From Axinella damicornis (lineage: Eukaryota > Porifera > Demospongiae > Axinellida > Axinellidae), in NCBI GenBank assembly GCA_963931865.1, contig OZ007506.1, forward strand, positions 2,062,531-2,126,530: DNA of 64,000 nucleotides, written 5' to 3'. Every line of letters starts with the position of its first letter. Position 1 is the stretch's first letter. The notes beneath the pieces are model-generated. The model was not told the DNA's origin, ran no database searches, and saw only the letters and a list, made by a program, of their open reading frames with translations. Positions 22,301 through 34,637 of this stretch are shown here, in pieces. The translations under genes and the position numbers were made by a program.

Positions 22301-25300
22301 CCCTCCCTCCCTCCCTTCCTCCCTCCCTCCCTCCCTCCCTCCCTCCCTCCCTCCCTCCCTCCCTCCCTCCCTCCCTCCCTCCCTCCCTCCCTCCCTCCCT
22401 CCCTCCCACCCTCCCTCCCTCCCTCCTACCCTCACTCCCTCCATCCCTCCCACCCTCCCTCCCTCCCTCCCACCCACCCTCCCTCCCTCCCTCCCTCCCT
22501 CCCTCCCTCCCTCCCTTCCCTCCATTGCTCCCTCTTCCCCTCCCTCCCTTTCCCTGCTCCTGCCCTCTCCCTCCTGTCCTACATCTTGTACATTTAGTCC
22601 ATCCATCTTTCTAATCAGGTTCTCCGCCCAAGACGAAGAGAACATGAGCTTTGTGCTGCGGTTCTGTTCCTCGGTGCTTGCTAACACCCTTGCCTTCCAG
22701 AGAGAACTGGCCATCAAGAAACAGAATGAAGCTCTCCTCCAAATTACCAGGAATCTCTTCAGCAACCTCAGTGAGTCACATGATGTCACATGATGTCACA
22801 TGATTATCACCTGACCTGTTGAACTCGTTTGGCTCCTGAATTATCTTTTGTCCTGCAGGTGATTTGAATGTGTTGCTACGAGAGATCATGAAGGAAGCTC
22901 AGACTATCACAAACGCTGAGAAGTACGTTTGTACCTCCTTCACTCAGGGCTAGTGTGTGCCCTAATCTCGGGCCATTCCCACCTCCAGTTTTTTTCACTT
23001 GCTACTATATGATGCATACGTTAGCTGAACAAGAAACTTAAAGCAGAAATTATCTGGGAACAGGACACTGATGACTGGTTAGGTTATCGTGGTCAGGTTT
23101 CAAGTTTGGCTACGTTGGCTTCAGTATGATTTGCTAAGAGACTGAGGTACTAATACATACCTCTAAATCACAGGTGTTCTCTCTTCCTATTGGATGCCAA
23201 GCAGCAGGAGTTGGTTGCCGCGGTATTTGACAGCTCTCTTCCTGACACTGAGGTTAGTCCTTGGACTGAGATATTTATCACTCCAGCTTCCACTGTAGCT
23301 GACAGTTTTGACCCTAGCCTGGCCCTGCTGGGCAGTGGACCCTAGGCTGAGCAGGGACCGCTGGTGAATGCACAATGGACCCTAGCCTGGGTGGGAGCCC
23401 TGCTGGGCAGTGGACACCCTGTATTCCCATCTGTGTAGTTTCCATGACGCTCCATGCACCCACAGGAAGAGCTTGCTATTGACACTAACCACATGGTAAC
23501 TTGCTGTACCTATCATAGTTCCAAGAATAAAAGTTTAGAAAGGGCTCTGCAGAAATGAAGCCACCCTGGAGCTGGGTTGCTGTGCTCCTTGTACCGATAG
23601 CAAATTTGATATGAATTAGCTGTAGATTTTCTTGTTTCTTGATCGTCCACCTCATGCTCATTTCCCTTCCTCTTGTTTACTGTCTTATAATTAGGAGCCC
23701 TTGCGTATTGGACTTGGTCAGGGGATTGCTGGCTACGTAGCTAAGACAGGTAACATGTGTAGTGTTCTTGCTGATGATCATTTGAATTATTGAGGTATAA
23801 AAAGTCTGCAGGTATTTGAAGGAGGGTTAGCCCCCTGGTTCCGAGCTAGCCTCATTCCCAGTCTACCCAAATGGCCTGGAATGAGGCTAGCTCCCAGCCC
23901 AACGATTGTGACTGTGTTGCCCTCCATTTCTGTGCAGGGAAGGTAGTCAACATCCACAACGCATACAAACACCCAAAGTTCTTCAAGGATGTAGACAAAT
24001 CAACTGGGTTTTGCACAAGGTTAGTGCAAAATTCTTTGTAGCAAAGTGTATGTTCTTCACCGGTATGTCCCAGATATCAAGTCAGTACCCTCGTGAGAGC
24101 GTTGTGGTGTAACTGGATAATGTTAGGAACCATGCAATGGCAGATCCATGCAGACATGCTTCCTTTCTTTTCCATTGAAATCCCCTTCGAGGGAACACTT
24201 TATCGTCCATCAAAGCCCCATGGTAACCCATTCTCATGGTGCAAGGGTGGACCTAGTTGGTTTCCAGACCCTCCATGCGAGGGCAAGACTGGGTTACATT
24301 ACACCTCCAATTGTTTCCCCCAGGAACATGCTCTGCTTCCCGATCATCATCAACAATGGAGGTACTCATGCATGCACTTAGTGCTACAGTTTCGCAGAGT
24401 AGAGCTGACCAATTAGAAGGCCGCATTTGGCATCTAGACAGGAAGTGAATACCTGGTTGATTGACCTCGGTCAAATGTGGTCTACTGAGGTAGGGGGGTG
24501 GGCCAAAGTTTGAGTGAGACATGGTGAATTCGGGCATGGGATGAACTTGAACATGAATACTTAGGTACTACATAGCCACTCCCACCTCCACCTTCTAGTG
24601 CCATTCCCAGACCGGTGTTTATCCTAGTCCCATTCCCAAACCAGCCAGCATGTACATCATTTCTGGTATGATCCGTGCAGCGGAAAAGAAGGATCTAGGA
24701 CTGAGATTTTAGATTTTCCATACTGCAAGCAACGGATGGGACAAACAAAAAGAAGGCCTTGCATGGCATACGGAGATATTATCAAGTAATAGATTTGACT
24801 TTGTGTGCATTTGTTTCAGATGTTGTTGGTGTGGCAGAGCTGGTCAACAAAGTTGATGGTATGAAAGTTTAACGAGCTATGACTTATCCCTAACTAGGAT
24901 GTGCGAGAGGGTTTTTTTTTGTCATCCTTATTTGGTATGAGGTATAGATTGTCAGGCTGTCAGGCTATATGTAGATTGTCCGGCTATATTATGATTATAC
25001 TCTGGATCATCGAATTGCTATCTGTTCTAATTACATTAACAGGAAAATTTTTCACTAAATATGACGAAGAACTGGCAAAAACATTTGCAGTGTACTGTGG
25101 TATCAGCATATATCAGGTAAGGGTACATACTATGGAAGAGGTGTAGTCACTACATTTTATCAAATGGCAAAGTGTGTAGTCATAGATTATATAGCTATAT
25201 AATCTATGGTGTAGTCAACAATCAATGGCTGAAGTACAGCACAGTCAGTGGTCAAAACCCTGAGAATCAGCGTAGTCAATGGTCAAACTGTTGAAAGGAG

Positions 25301-28300
25301 ATTGTCAAGTTTTGACCTGCAGTCGCAGCTGTGACTAGAGAGTTTATGCCTGCTTGAAACGTCCCATTCATTTTGAATTTTAAACCAAAGTGTGGCTTCT
25401 GTGAATATGTTTAACAGGTACTTAACACGAAGCCCTGGCGTGTGTTGTGACACAACACACACTTCTCCTGCAATGGCTTCATGTCAAGTACCTGTTAGCA
25501 GAGGCATGCACCGCTGATTGGCCACATCACAGTGCTGAAATGGTGGTAGCGGAAACCCCATGCAAAGAGTCATCACTCCATAAAAACACTGTATTTATGG
25601 CTGCGACTGGGGTCATAATTCCAAATATGGCAGATAAGGGTGACATGTGGCTTAAGGTACTATAATAGTACCAAGAGTTCATAACAATAAGAGTGTGCAA
25701 CTGCCATATGGGTTCAGTATGACGTAGGCAATCAGAGTGGTCTATATATGTACATAGACTGTGTAAACTCTGTAGTATTCATAGTTTCACACATAGGAGC
25801 TTGCAGCTGGTATTACTTCAGTACTAGCCTCGTACCCAGGCTCTCCCCCGCAAGAGCCTGGGTACGAGGCTACTTCAGTACTAGCGTACTAGCCTCGTAC
25901 CCAGGCTCTCCCCCGCAAGAGCCTGGGTACGAGGCTACTTCAGTACTAGCCTCGTACCCAGGCTCTCCCCCGCAAGAGCCTCGTACCCAGGCTCTCCCCC
26001 GCAAGAGCCTGGGTACGAGGCTACTTCAGTACTAGCCTCGTACCCAGGCTCTCCCCCGCAAGAGCCTGGGTACGAGGCTACTTCAGTACTAGCGTACTAG
26101 CCTCGTACCCAGGCTCTCCCCCGCAAGAGCCTGGGTACGAGGCTACTTCAGTACTAGCCTCGTACCCAGGCTCTCCCCCGCAAGAGCCTCGTACCCAGGC
26201 TCTCCCCCGCAAGAGCCTGGGTACGAGGCTACTTCAGTACTAGCCTCGTACCCAGGCTCTCCCCCGCAAGAGCCTCGTACCCAGGCTCTCCCCCGCAAGA
26301 GCCTGGGTACGAGGCTACTTCAGTACTAGCCTCGTACCCAGGCTCTCCCCCGCAAGAGCCTCGTACCCAGGCTCTCCCCCGCAAGAGCCTGGGTACGAGG
26401 CTACTTCAGTACTAGCCTCGTACCCAGGCTCTCCCCCGCAAGAGCCTGGGTACGAGGCTACTTCAGTACTAGCCTCGTACCCAGGCTCTCCCCCGCAAGA
26501 GCCTGGGTACGAGGCTACTTCAGTACTAGCGTACTAGCCTCGTACCCAGGCTCTCCCCCGCAAGAGCCTCGTACCCAGGCTCTCCCCCGCAAGAGCCTGG
26601 GTACGAGGCTACTTCAGTACTAGCCTCGTACCCAGGCTCTCCCCCGCAAGAGCCTGGGTACGAGGCTACTTCAGTACTAGCGTACTAGCCTCGTACCCAG
26701 GCTCTCCCCCGCAAGAGCCTGGGTACGAGGCTACTTCAGTACTAGCCTCGTACCCAGGCTCTCCCCCGCAAGAGCCTCGTACCCAGGCTCTCCCCCGCAA
26801 GAGCCTGGGTACGAGGCTACTTCAGTACTAGCCTCGTACCCAGGCTCTCCCCCGCAAGAGCCTGGGTACGAGGCTACTTCAGTACTAGCCTCGTACCCAG
26901 GCTCTCCCCCGCAAGAGCCTCGTACCCAGGCTCTCCCCCGCAAGAGCCTGGGTACGAGGCTACTTCAGTACTAGCCTCGTACCCAGGCTCTCCCCCGCAA
27001 GAGCCTGGGTACGAGGCTACTTCAGTACTAGTACCAATGACTGCAAAAGCTGTCATGAGCTCCCATAAGCCCATAAGACTTTATATGGGACTTAATTGAT
27101 ACTAGGTGTTATACAGGGTTTTGGCTTACTTAAGCTGTTTCTTATGGTTGGTAAAGAGTTAACGTTAATTGTGAATGGGCACACTGGCACCACACAAACT
27201 TGTATGTACTGGTGTGCATTGCATCATGCTCACGTACCAGGCCCTCACCGCTTTTCTGAACTGCAAGTGACAGTTAAACCAGGTGGCCTGGGAATGATCT
27301 GTTCTACTACCCAGATCATGTCAGGTTATGGTTAGGTCAGTGCGGGCTCTGGTTTCAGAACACGCTGCAGGGGCGGGATACTAGCCTTGTTCCCAGGCCT
27401 GTGCCATTTTCGGTTGTACTGCAAGCGACGAAAAGCTTGGTGGGGGCCTGGGAATGAGGCTAGCGGGATAGGGCAACATACAGGTACTACCTCAAGTTAG
27501 TTGCTAGAGTGAGGCTACTCAGCGGACATTCCCATCTAAAGCCCAGTGTAAATTTTCATCTGGGAACGAGACTACTGAACATCCTATTCTGAAGTGTAGC
27601 TTCAAATGGATACAAGAAGTGCCATTGCTATGGCAATAGAATACGTGTCGTTGCTATGGCAATAGAATACGTGTTTGGATGGATGTGTAGAATCCAGAAA
27701 ACTAATCAGTCCTAGCCTCATTCCCAGGGCATCTCCTGCTCCGTTTATTACCGCATACGTGACCTGGAGATGGCCTGGGAACGAGGCTGTTCCAATCCCT
27801 CAAACTGCATCGTTCATTGGACTGTGTCCCTCCCCGTCCTGTAGTCCCGGCTGTATGGAGAGGTGATGGAATACCAGGGAAGGAGCAAGGTTTCCACTGA
27901 ACTCATGCTCTACCACATGAAGGTAAACACATGAACGTCATATGACAAGTAATGTACCCACCCACCCCCAATTTAACTGTGAGTACATTCCTCCTACAAA
28001 TTGGGCCACCCATTCTGAATGTAATGTCTACCCATTTATCTTAATGTCAATATTCACCCACCTATTCACTTTATAAGTACACAAGGCGGGACTATAGTAC
28101 TACAGCAAAAACAACCTTGTGATTGGCCTTATTTTGCAATTGTTGATCCATCACATCTGGTCATACAGTCATGATTTTTGTTCTGAGCTCAGCAATGTTG
28201 CATCAACAGATATTTTCCCCTGACCCTACATCACCATAGAACAATTTCTTAAAGCAATTATTTCACAGTTAGATGCTCTCTCTGTCTACAGCTTTTACCA

Positions 28301-30498
28301 CATGAATGATATGGTGTGACCTTCATGTGACCCCCCCCACCACCACCACCACCACCAATATCACACGATCTTCCTCCTCCCAGGTTCCCAGTGAAGAAGT
28401 GGAGCGGGTCTCCTTCACGGACATCCCTCCCCCCACCAGCTTCCACCAACAGATCAGAGAGTTCACCTACTACCCCGGGAACCTCGCTGAGGCCAACACT
28501 GTCATGGTGGGTGGGAACACACTCTGATGCTGTAGGAAACACCGTAGAGTCTAGCCTGGGATACCAGCCGTAGAGTCTAGCCTGGGATATCAGCCTGATA
28601 GATGTGGTACTCTCTGAAGCAAACACTGTCATGGCAGCTCTGGACGCTTGGTGAAGTGTGAGAGAGTCACTTGTGGGCTACAATACTTATGGCATGGCAG
28701 AGATCACACACAGTACTTGTATGTATGACAGGGTACTTATGGCAGGTACAGGGACCATACACAGTGCTTATGGCAGGGACAATACACAGTGCTTATGGCA
28801 GGGACCATACACAGTGCTTATGGCAGGGACAATACACAGTGCTTATGGCAAGGACCGTACACAGTGCTTGTGGCAGGGACCGTACACAGTGCTTATGGCA
28901 GGGACCGTACACAGTGCTTGTGGCAGGGACCGTACACAGTGCTTATGGCAGGGACCGTACACAGTGCTTATGGCAGGGACCGTACACAGTGCTTATGGCA
29001 GGGACAATACACAGTGCTTATGGCAGGGACCGTACACAGTGCTTGTGGCAGGGACCGTACACAGTGCTTGTGGCAGGGACCGTACACAGTGCTTATGGCA
29101 GGGACCGTACACAGTGCTTATGGCAGGGACCATACACAGTGCTTATGGCAGGGACAATACACAGTGCTTATGGCAGGGACAATACACAGTGCTTATGGCA
29201 GGGACAATACACAGTGCTTATGGCAGGGACCGTACACAGTGCTTATGGCAGGGAGGGACACTATACAGTGCTTATGGCAGGGACCATACACGGTCACTGT
29301 GTATTGCATGCAGGGACCTTATGCCAGGGACCATACACAGTGCTTATGGCAGGGAGGGACACTACACAACGCTTGTGGCAGGGACCCACTACTGAACTTG
29401 GCAAGTGGTCTGGTTTCTCCCTCAGGCTGTCATGAGCATGGCGGATGACCTTGGGCTGATCAAGAGATGGAAACTGCAGAAGGAGACACTAGCAAGGTGC
29501 TGTACTCGTGTAATATACTGTGATGTAAATGTACTGTACTGTAATATACTGTGATGTAATATACTGTGATGTACATGTACTGTCCGTGTGATTATGTAGT
29601 TTTACCGTTAAGTTCACAGTGTGGCTGGATGGTGTCATTCTTCCTTTTCACAATTCAATTGTCATGGTCATATCAGTCAGTTGCGGCAGCCTCTAGCAAC
29701 AGCTAATCAGGAGATCTCCGCCCAAATAATGTTAAACTCCATGCAAATACCCTTTCCTGCTCAAGGTCAAGGTAGTCTTCTGACCTGTAGGTTTGTGCTG
29801 ATGGTGAGGAAGGGCTACCGCAACCCTCCCTACCACAACTGGTTCCACGGCTTCTCTGTGGCCCACTTCTGCTATGTGCTCTTCAAGAACTGCGACAAGC
29901 TCTCCTCCCTGGCGGACATCGAGGCCCTGGCCCTGTTCATCTCCTGCCTCTGCCATGACGTTGACCACAGAGGCACCAACAATGCCTTCCAAGTGTCCTC
30001 GGTGAGTTGAGCTACCCCAGTTCCAGGATTGAAAACTCCTCCTCCGTTGAGGTAGAGTCCAGCTTACAAACATCTTTATTAATTTTTTCTCTCTGTGAAT
30101 CAAAGCATTAGCTCGTATTTGACCTAGATACCCAAACACCAAAACTTCCCGCCAACCAACTTGTTGATCGTATATGCTGGACTGTTCAAGTAGGATCTTC
30201 TCAGCTGCATAAAGACCGTGCCATAGCCACCTCAACGTAGCTTTAGTGCAGACACTAAATTTGTCCTATGAGTACAACATGTATTCAGCTATAGCCTTCG
30301 TCCCTGACTACAGCTACAAGTAGCCTTCGTCCCTGACTACAGCTACAAGTAGCCTTCGTCCCTGACTACAGCTACAAGTGTGTTGTCCACTTCTCCCTGC
30401 AGAATTCAGTGTTGGCATCACTGTACAGCTCAGAGGGATCAGTGATGGAGGTACGTACACCAGCTGTGGATGCAGTTTCCACAATATTACTCTCCTCT

Positions 30499-30556
<58 letters not shown>

Positions 30557-33500
30557 ACACACACACACGATACACACACACGATACATACTCACATGTTC
30601 TCAGAGACACCACTTCACCCAGACACTGTGTATCTTGAACTCGGATGGATGCAACATCTTTGAAAAGCTCTCGCCAGTGGTAAAATGGTCTTTGTCCTCA
30701 TCCTCTACTCACAGCTCCCACTCACCCTCCCTCCTTTCCCATTCTCTTTCTCAGTAAACCTTTACTGTTTAGTGTTTACCTGGCCAGGCTGCCTTGACAC
30801 AAGGTTATGGCCTATTGCAATCACCAATGACTGGGGTGAGGCCCAGGAACAGTCGCCCCCTGCATAAATTACCTCCTCGTACGGTTGCACCGTACGCTGG
30901 GCCCTTTCCAACTCACCATTATACCTACCTTCCCTTTCCCCCTCCTCAACTGTATACCCACTTCCGCTTTTCCCCTGTTCCCTCCACACACCACCTTGTT
31001 CACCTCCACCCCCTCACTCTCCTCCACACACCTCTTGTTCCCCTCCACCCCCTCACTCTCCTCCACACACCTTCTTCCCCTCCACCCCCTCCACACACCC
31101 TCTTGTTCCCCTCCACCCCCTCACTCTCCTCCACACACCCTCTTCTTCCCCTCCACCCCCTCACTCTCCTCCACACACCTTCCCCTCCACCCCCTCCACA
31201 CACCCTCTTGTGCCCCTCCACTCTCCCCCCTTTCCATCCACACTCTCACAAACAGAACTACAAGAGGGTGTTAGACCTGATCCAGGCCAACATTCTCGCT
31301 ACAGACGTTGCCTACCACCTTCACAAGATGAAGGACATGACACAAATGGCTACAGGTCAGAGCTTGCCCCAAACTAGACTACCCATTGGGGGAGAAGAGA
31401 TGTCTTTCCGCATATGGCCTGGGCACAAGGCGATGACTAGAAGTTGAACAGATAAGCATGCTCCTATACTAGCCTCATTCCCAGACACTTGGAAAATGAG
31501 GCAAACCCTAGCTAATCTGTTTGCGTCTGATCGTTGGTTTGAAGTCCAATTTTCCTGTTTCTTGCTGTGCATGCCTGCAGTTGGATTCAATCCCTCGGTC
31601 TCTGCCCACCATGACCTCCTGTGCTCCCTCATCATGACGACGTGTGACCTCTGTTCCTCCTGCAAGGACTGGAAGAGCTGCAGAGCTGTCTCAGTGAGTA
31701 GTGTACCTCCTTCCTCCAGGGCTTTGAGACCCAGTGCGTGGTCTGGGTAGAAGTGGACTCCTGCATTGAGACATAGAGCTGTCTCAGTGAGTAGTGTACC
31801 TCCTTCCTCCAGGGCTTTGAGACCCAGTGCGTGGTCTGGGTAGAAGTGGACTCCTGCATTGAGACATAGAGCTGTCTCAGTGAGTAGTGTACCTCCTTCC
31901 TCCAGGGCTTTGAGACCCAGTGCGTGGTCTGGGTAGAAGTGGACTCCTGCATTGAGACATGCATAGCTTTCATAGCCTGGAAAGTCTCACCCTAACCCTT
32001 ACGAAACTTGATACAAGCCGTAAGCTCCTTACAAGCCGTAACCAGGAGCTTATGAGCGCCACATTATGGGCTCCAGCCGTAACCCTGTCAGATTTATTGC
32101 ACAACCCTTTGTTGTGTTTTACATTTAATCGCCTATGCTATTGCATCATTACTGCTGTTGTTATTATTGTTATTGGGTAGGATGGTGTTGTTGACCTGTT
32201 TTGTTCAGTGGGTTTATTTCAGAACTTTTGACCCTACTTTTCGCAATTTTTCCACAGGATTCGCTTTGTCAGGAATTCTTTTCACAAGGAGATCTCGTGA
32301 GTCCCCAGCTGCATTAGCCTCGTTCCCAGGCTCTGGTAGAATGAGAGCCTGGGAATGAGGCTACTGCATGGCCCATCCCTCCCACCTTCAGTAATCACTA
32401 CTCACTTGTAGTGTCCAATTTAGTCCGTGGTTGACAAATCATACTTCACACAAGAGTCTAAATGTGGGAACCCAAGATCCAGACAAGTGATCGAAAGGAC
32501 GTTCTGAACACCCATACCCCCCAAGCGGTATTTTTGACTTTCTTCCCAACTTGTACCTCAACTATTTCTGTGTGCATGTCACAGCCGTGTGATTCTTCCA
32601 ATCACGTCTGTACACCTGACCAGGATATTCACGCTACAAGATGATCCTGGTATAGTATTACCGGTCTATGATTCGATCACATATGTAGTGAGTCATGAAA
32701 CAATCCAAGTGGTGTTCACTGACTGGGTTGATATGGTGATATGCACATTTGACACTGGGTTGATACGGTGGGTAATATCATGTCGTGGGAAAATGACCCT
32801 CTCTCTCCCCTTAGAAAAATTTAATTCAGTTTACGTTTTTAAACTGCCTGTGCACTGGCTACATGACAAGAATTCCAGTTGTGTTGAACACTGTATTGTG
32901 TGGATTATCACAGAAACAGAACTGTTAGGGGGGGGGGGGGGGGGAGCAAACTAAACTACAGTCGATTTCTGTTGCATTTGAACATTGCATATTGCGTGAC
33001 CATGTGAGGCGAGAACTTTCTGTGGGTGGAGCTTCATGAACGGAAATGACGAATACGCAAGTCTGGAAGCCATGCAGGCACTTTGCGTGCAGAACATTGC
33101 AATAATGCTTTGATATCTTGCCTCAAGTTGTAGCCATTACCCATGTACACTCGCACGGAGGAGACAAGGACACTCAACCTCCTTTTCATATTCACAGCCT
33201 GGTGGTTGGGGGAGGGGGACCGCCCTCAATTAATTGTATTCACTTCTGCTGTAGGAGAAGGCACTAGGGGTGACCCCCATTGAGATGATGGACAGAGAGA
33301 AGGCTTTCATTCCTGAGCAGCAGGTGGGGTTCCTGGATGGCATCGCGGGACCTGCGTACAAGTGAGTATGTGTACTGTGTCTATGTGTATGTGTGTGCAG
33401 TGTGCAAACAAGTGAGTATGTGTACTGTGTCTATGTGCATGTGTGTGCAGTGTGCGTACAAGTGAGTATGTGTACTGTGTCTATGTGCATGTGTGTGCAG

Positions 33501-34127
33501 TGTGCGTACAAGTGAGTATGTGTACTGTGTCTGTGTGCATGTGTGTGCAGTGTGCGTACAAGTGAGTATGTGTACTGTGTCTGTGTGCATGTGTGTGCAG
33601 TGTGCGTACAAGTGAGTATGTGTACTGTGTCTATGTGCATGTGTGTGCAGTGTGCAAACAAGTGAGTATGTGTACTGTGTCTATGTGCATGTGTGTGCAG
33701 TGTGCAAGCATTTGTGATGTTTGTTGGTTGACACAATATACCAAAGTCATTGCTATTGGGCAACAGTTACTGATTCACAACAACACAGGCCGGGGACTGT
33801 TGTAGCTTCTTTCGTGCAAAAGACAAAATCTGCATGGGATTGCATGATCGAGGCCTGACAGTTTACTGAAAATAGATGCTATGACATGGTTTGGCATTTA
33901 CTAGCCTGATTCCCAGGCTCTTGTTCTCAGCCTGGGAACGAGGCTAGGTATATACTTACCCTGTAGAACTAAACTATAAGGGATGGTACTATTCCTCGGT
34001 CTCTGTCTACAGGGCATTGGCACAGTTGTTGCCGGAAGCCGGTGTTGCGTACGAGTCCCTGCAAGAGAACAGGAAGCAGTGGGTGGAGCTCAAGAGGGAG
34101 GGGAAGAGGATCTCTGATCAGGACTAG
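17797..34127 (+). CDS. PDE2A: PDE2A-type cGMP-stimulated cyclic nucleotide phosphodiesterase
   Basis: I can join 34 exons in phase to 907 codons (vertebrate PDE2A is about 940). Landmarks: exon 1 17797-17903; GAF-A about 18988-22770; GAF-B about 22859-25116; linker 27845-27922, 28384-28506, 29426-29496; catalytic domain 29791-30001, 30403-30450, 30605-30679, 31256-31355, 31581-31693, 32258-32296, 33255-33361, 34013-34127. GAF-B carries NKVDG...FFTKYDEE, matching the NKxnFx3DE signature of cyclic-nucleotide-binding GAF domains. The catalytic domain has [32 protein letters not shown] and [10 protein letters not shown], which supply the metal-binding His/Asp. It should hydrolyse cAMP and cGMP and be activated by cGMP binding to GAF-B. 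PDE2A rather than PDE5/6/10/11 is favoured by [24 protein letters not shown] and [11 protein letters not shown]. The 13-codon exon at 32258 was found from its phase and EFFSQGDL motif. Introns hold most of the minisatellites in this window. Confidence 0.93.
18620..18734. repeat. CA-rich microsatellite
   Basis: Interrupted (CA)n ending at the acceptor of PDE2A exon 4 (18736). Confidence 0.9.
19331..19395. repeat. poly(C) 38 bp followed by (AC)n
   Basis: C run 19331-19368 then ACAC to the acceptor of PDE2A exon 7 (19396). Together they form the polypyrimidine region of that intron. Confidence 0.9.
19543..19575. mobile_element. short CAGCCTCG hairpin MITE
   Basis: CAGCCTCGTTCCCATGTGGC and the complementary GGCCTGGGAACAAGGCTA. 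Flanks CCCAATGTT and CCCAACATT are a probable decayed 9-bp target duplication. Confidence 0.6.
20205..21280. repeat. about 1.1-kb CT/CA minisatellite
   Basis: Variants of CCCTCCTCCCATTCACATCC followed by CCTCCTCTCACACACAC, with unit length about 35-70 bp. Purine-poor on the plus strand. It lies in the PDE2A intron between exons 10 and 11. The long open frames across it are compositional artefacts. Confidence 0.95.
22260..22560. repeat. (CCCT)n tract, about 300 bp
   Basis: Nearly pure CCCT repeats between PDE2A exons 15 and 16. The complementary strand (AGGG)n has G-quadruplex potential. Confidence 0.95.
25827..27030. repeat. satellite array of palindromic MITE-derived units
   Basis: About 17 units of a 48-bp perfect-arm hairpin (TAGCCTCGTACCCAGGCTCT, an 8-nt CCCCCGCA loop, then the complement), separated by CTTCAGTAC spacers. 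Some units are fused by loss of an arm and some spacers are extended to CTTCAGTACTAGCGTAC. It lies in the 2.7-kb PDE2A intron between exons 23 and 24. Confidence 0.95.
27381..27463. mobile_element. hairpin MITE with 8/9 target duplication
   Basis: Starts TAGCCTTGTTCCCAGGCC and ends GGCCTGGGAATGAGGCTA. Flanked by GCGGGATAC and GCGGGATAG. Another copy at about 27715-27790. Confidence 0.75.
28735..29390. repeat. 25-bp minisatellite, about 24 copies
   Basis: CTTATGGCAGGGACCATACA plus CAGTG recurs every 25 bp, with CATAC/AATAC/CGTAC and CTTA/CTTG variants. PDE2A intron. Because 25 is not a multiple of three and the unit lacks stops, all three forward frames stay open, which is not evidence of coding. 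Confidence 0.95.
30290..30379. repeat. 29-bp tandem repeat, three copies
   Basis: TAGCCTTCGTCCCTGACTAC plus AGCTACAAG repeated just upstream of PDE2A exon 28. Confidence 0.85.
30497..30595. repeat. (CA)n microsatellite
   Basis: Between PDE2A exons 28 and 29, reaching within 10 bp of the exon 29 acceptor. Confidence 0.9.
30960..31215. repeat. C-rich minisatellite, about 40-bp unit
   Basis: Variants of CCCTCCACCCCCTCACTCTC CTCCACACAC in the PDE2A intron before exon 30. Confidence 0.85.
31682..31960. repeat. 93-bp tandem triplication across a PDE2A 5' splice site
   Basis: Three copies start at 31682, 31775 and 31868 with AGAGCTGTCTCAGTGAGTAG. Each repeats the last 12 bases of PDE2A exon 31 and its GTGAGT donor. 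Using the second or third donor would bring in an in-frame stop (TAG at 31748-31750), so the first must be used for full-length protein. Confidence 0.92.
32315..32362. mobile_element. short TAGCCTCG hairpin MITE
   Basis: TAGCCTCGTTCCCAGGCTCT and AGAGCCTGGGAATGAGGCTA arms, just 3' of PDE2A exon 32. Another at 33901-33948. Confidence 0.75.
33362..33711. repeat. 50-bp tandem repeat, seven copies, across a PDE2A 5' splice site
   Basis: GTGAGTATGTGTACTGTGTC begins each unit at 33362, 33412, 33462, 33512, 33562, 33612 and 33662. Each unit ends GTGTGTGCAG then GTGTGCGTACAA or similar, which copies the end of PDE2A exon 33 (GCGTACAA before GTGAGT). Every unit therefore has an acceptor-like and a donor-like site about 11 nt apart. 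Confidence 0.92.
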
Positions 34128-34268
34128 TAGAACCACTACCCTTCAACACCAGCAGCATTGTCGTGTTGTATTATTCTCTCAGATTTTTAATGCTTGGGTA
34201 ATTATTACATTTTTGGAATTTCCTGTAGTTGTAAAGATGATAATTATGACTTGCAAAAAGACCATTCC

Positions 34269-34311
34269 AAGAGCGCATGATGACATTTTGACAATGTCAT
34301 CATGCGCTCTT
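34269..34311. repeat. perfect 19-bp hairpin in the PDE2A 3' flank
   Basis: Arms AAGAGCGCATGATGACATT (34269-34287) and its exact complement (34293-34311) with a 5-nt loop TTGAC. Confidence 0.85.
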
Positions 34312-34637
34312 GACCGGTCGACCATACTAATATGGAAGGTAGGCTGTGAACTCAACCAAAAGGATATTCACACATACACACTGCACCTAGTCAAGGAATA
34401 TGGAGGTCATGTGTATCATGAATGCATGCCAAACGGATGTGATGTCATACATTAGCACACAAATATGGCCATGGCAACCATGGATGCCAAAAGAATTTTC
34501 AAACACACACACGCCATACATAGACATGTAAAGTAGCTTTGATGGGCAACATTAGTTTATTGTTGAAACAGCCTATTCACATGTTTGAAAAGTGCATGGT
34601 ACCACAACTGAGTTGAAAGGCATGCAGAATACAACAT

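Noticed and set aside
22148..22789. Minus-strand Gly/Arg/Glu-rich frame of 213 codons
   Set aside because: Antisense of the (CCCT)n tract flanked by antisense of real PDE2A exons.
26731..27074. Minus-strand frames with repeated [11 protein letters not shown] units
   Set aside because: Translation of the palindromic satellite; no independent evidence for a protein.
28735..29390. Possible CRISPR-like array
   Set aside because: Units are directly adjacent with no unique spacers, and the DNA is from an intron-rich animal gene.
28658..29448. Three overlapping forward frames of about 220-250 codons with periodic sequence
   Set aside because: 25-bp minisatellite inside a PDE2A intron; three frames open together is a repeat artefact.
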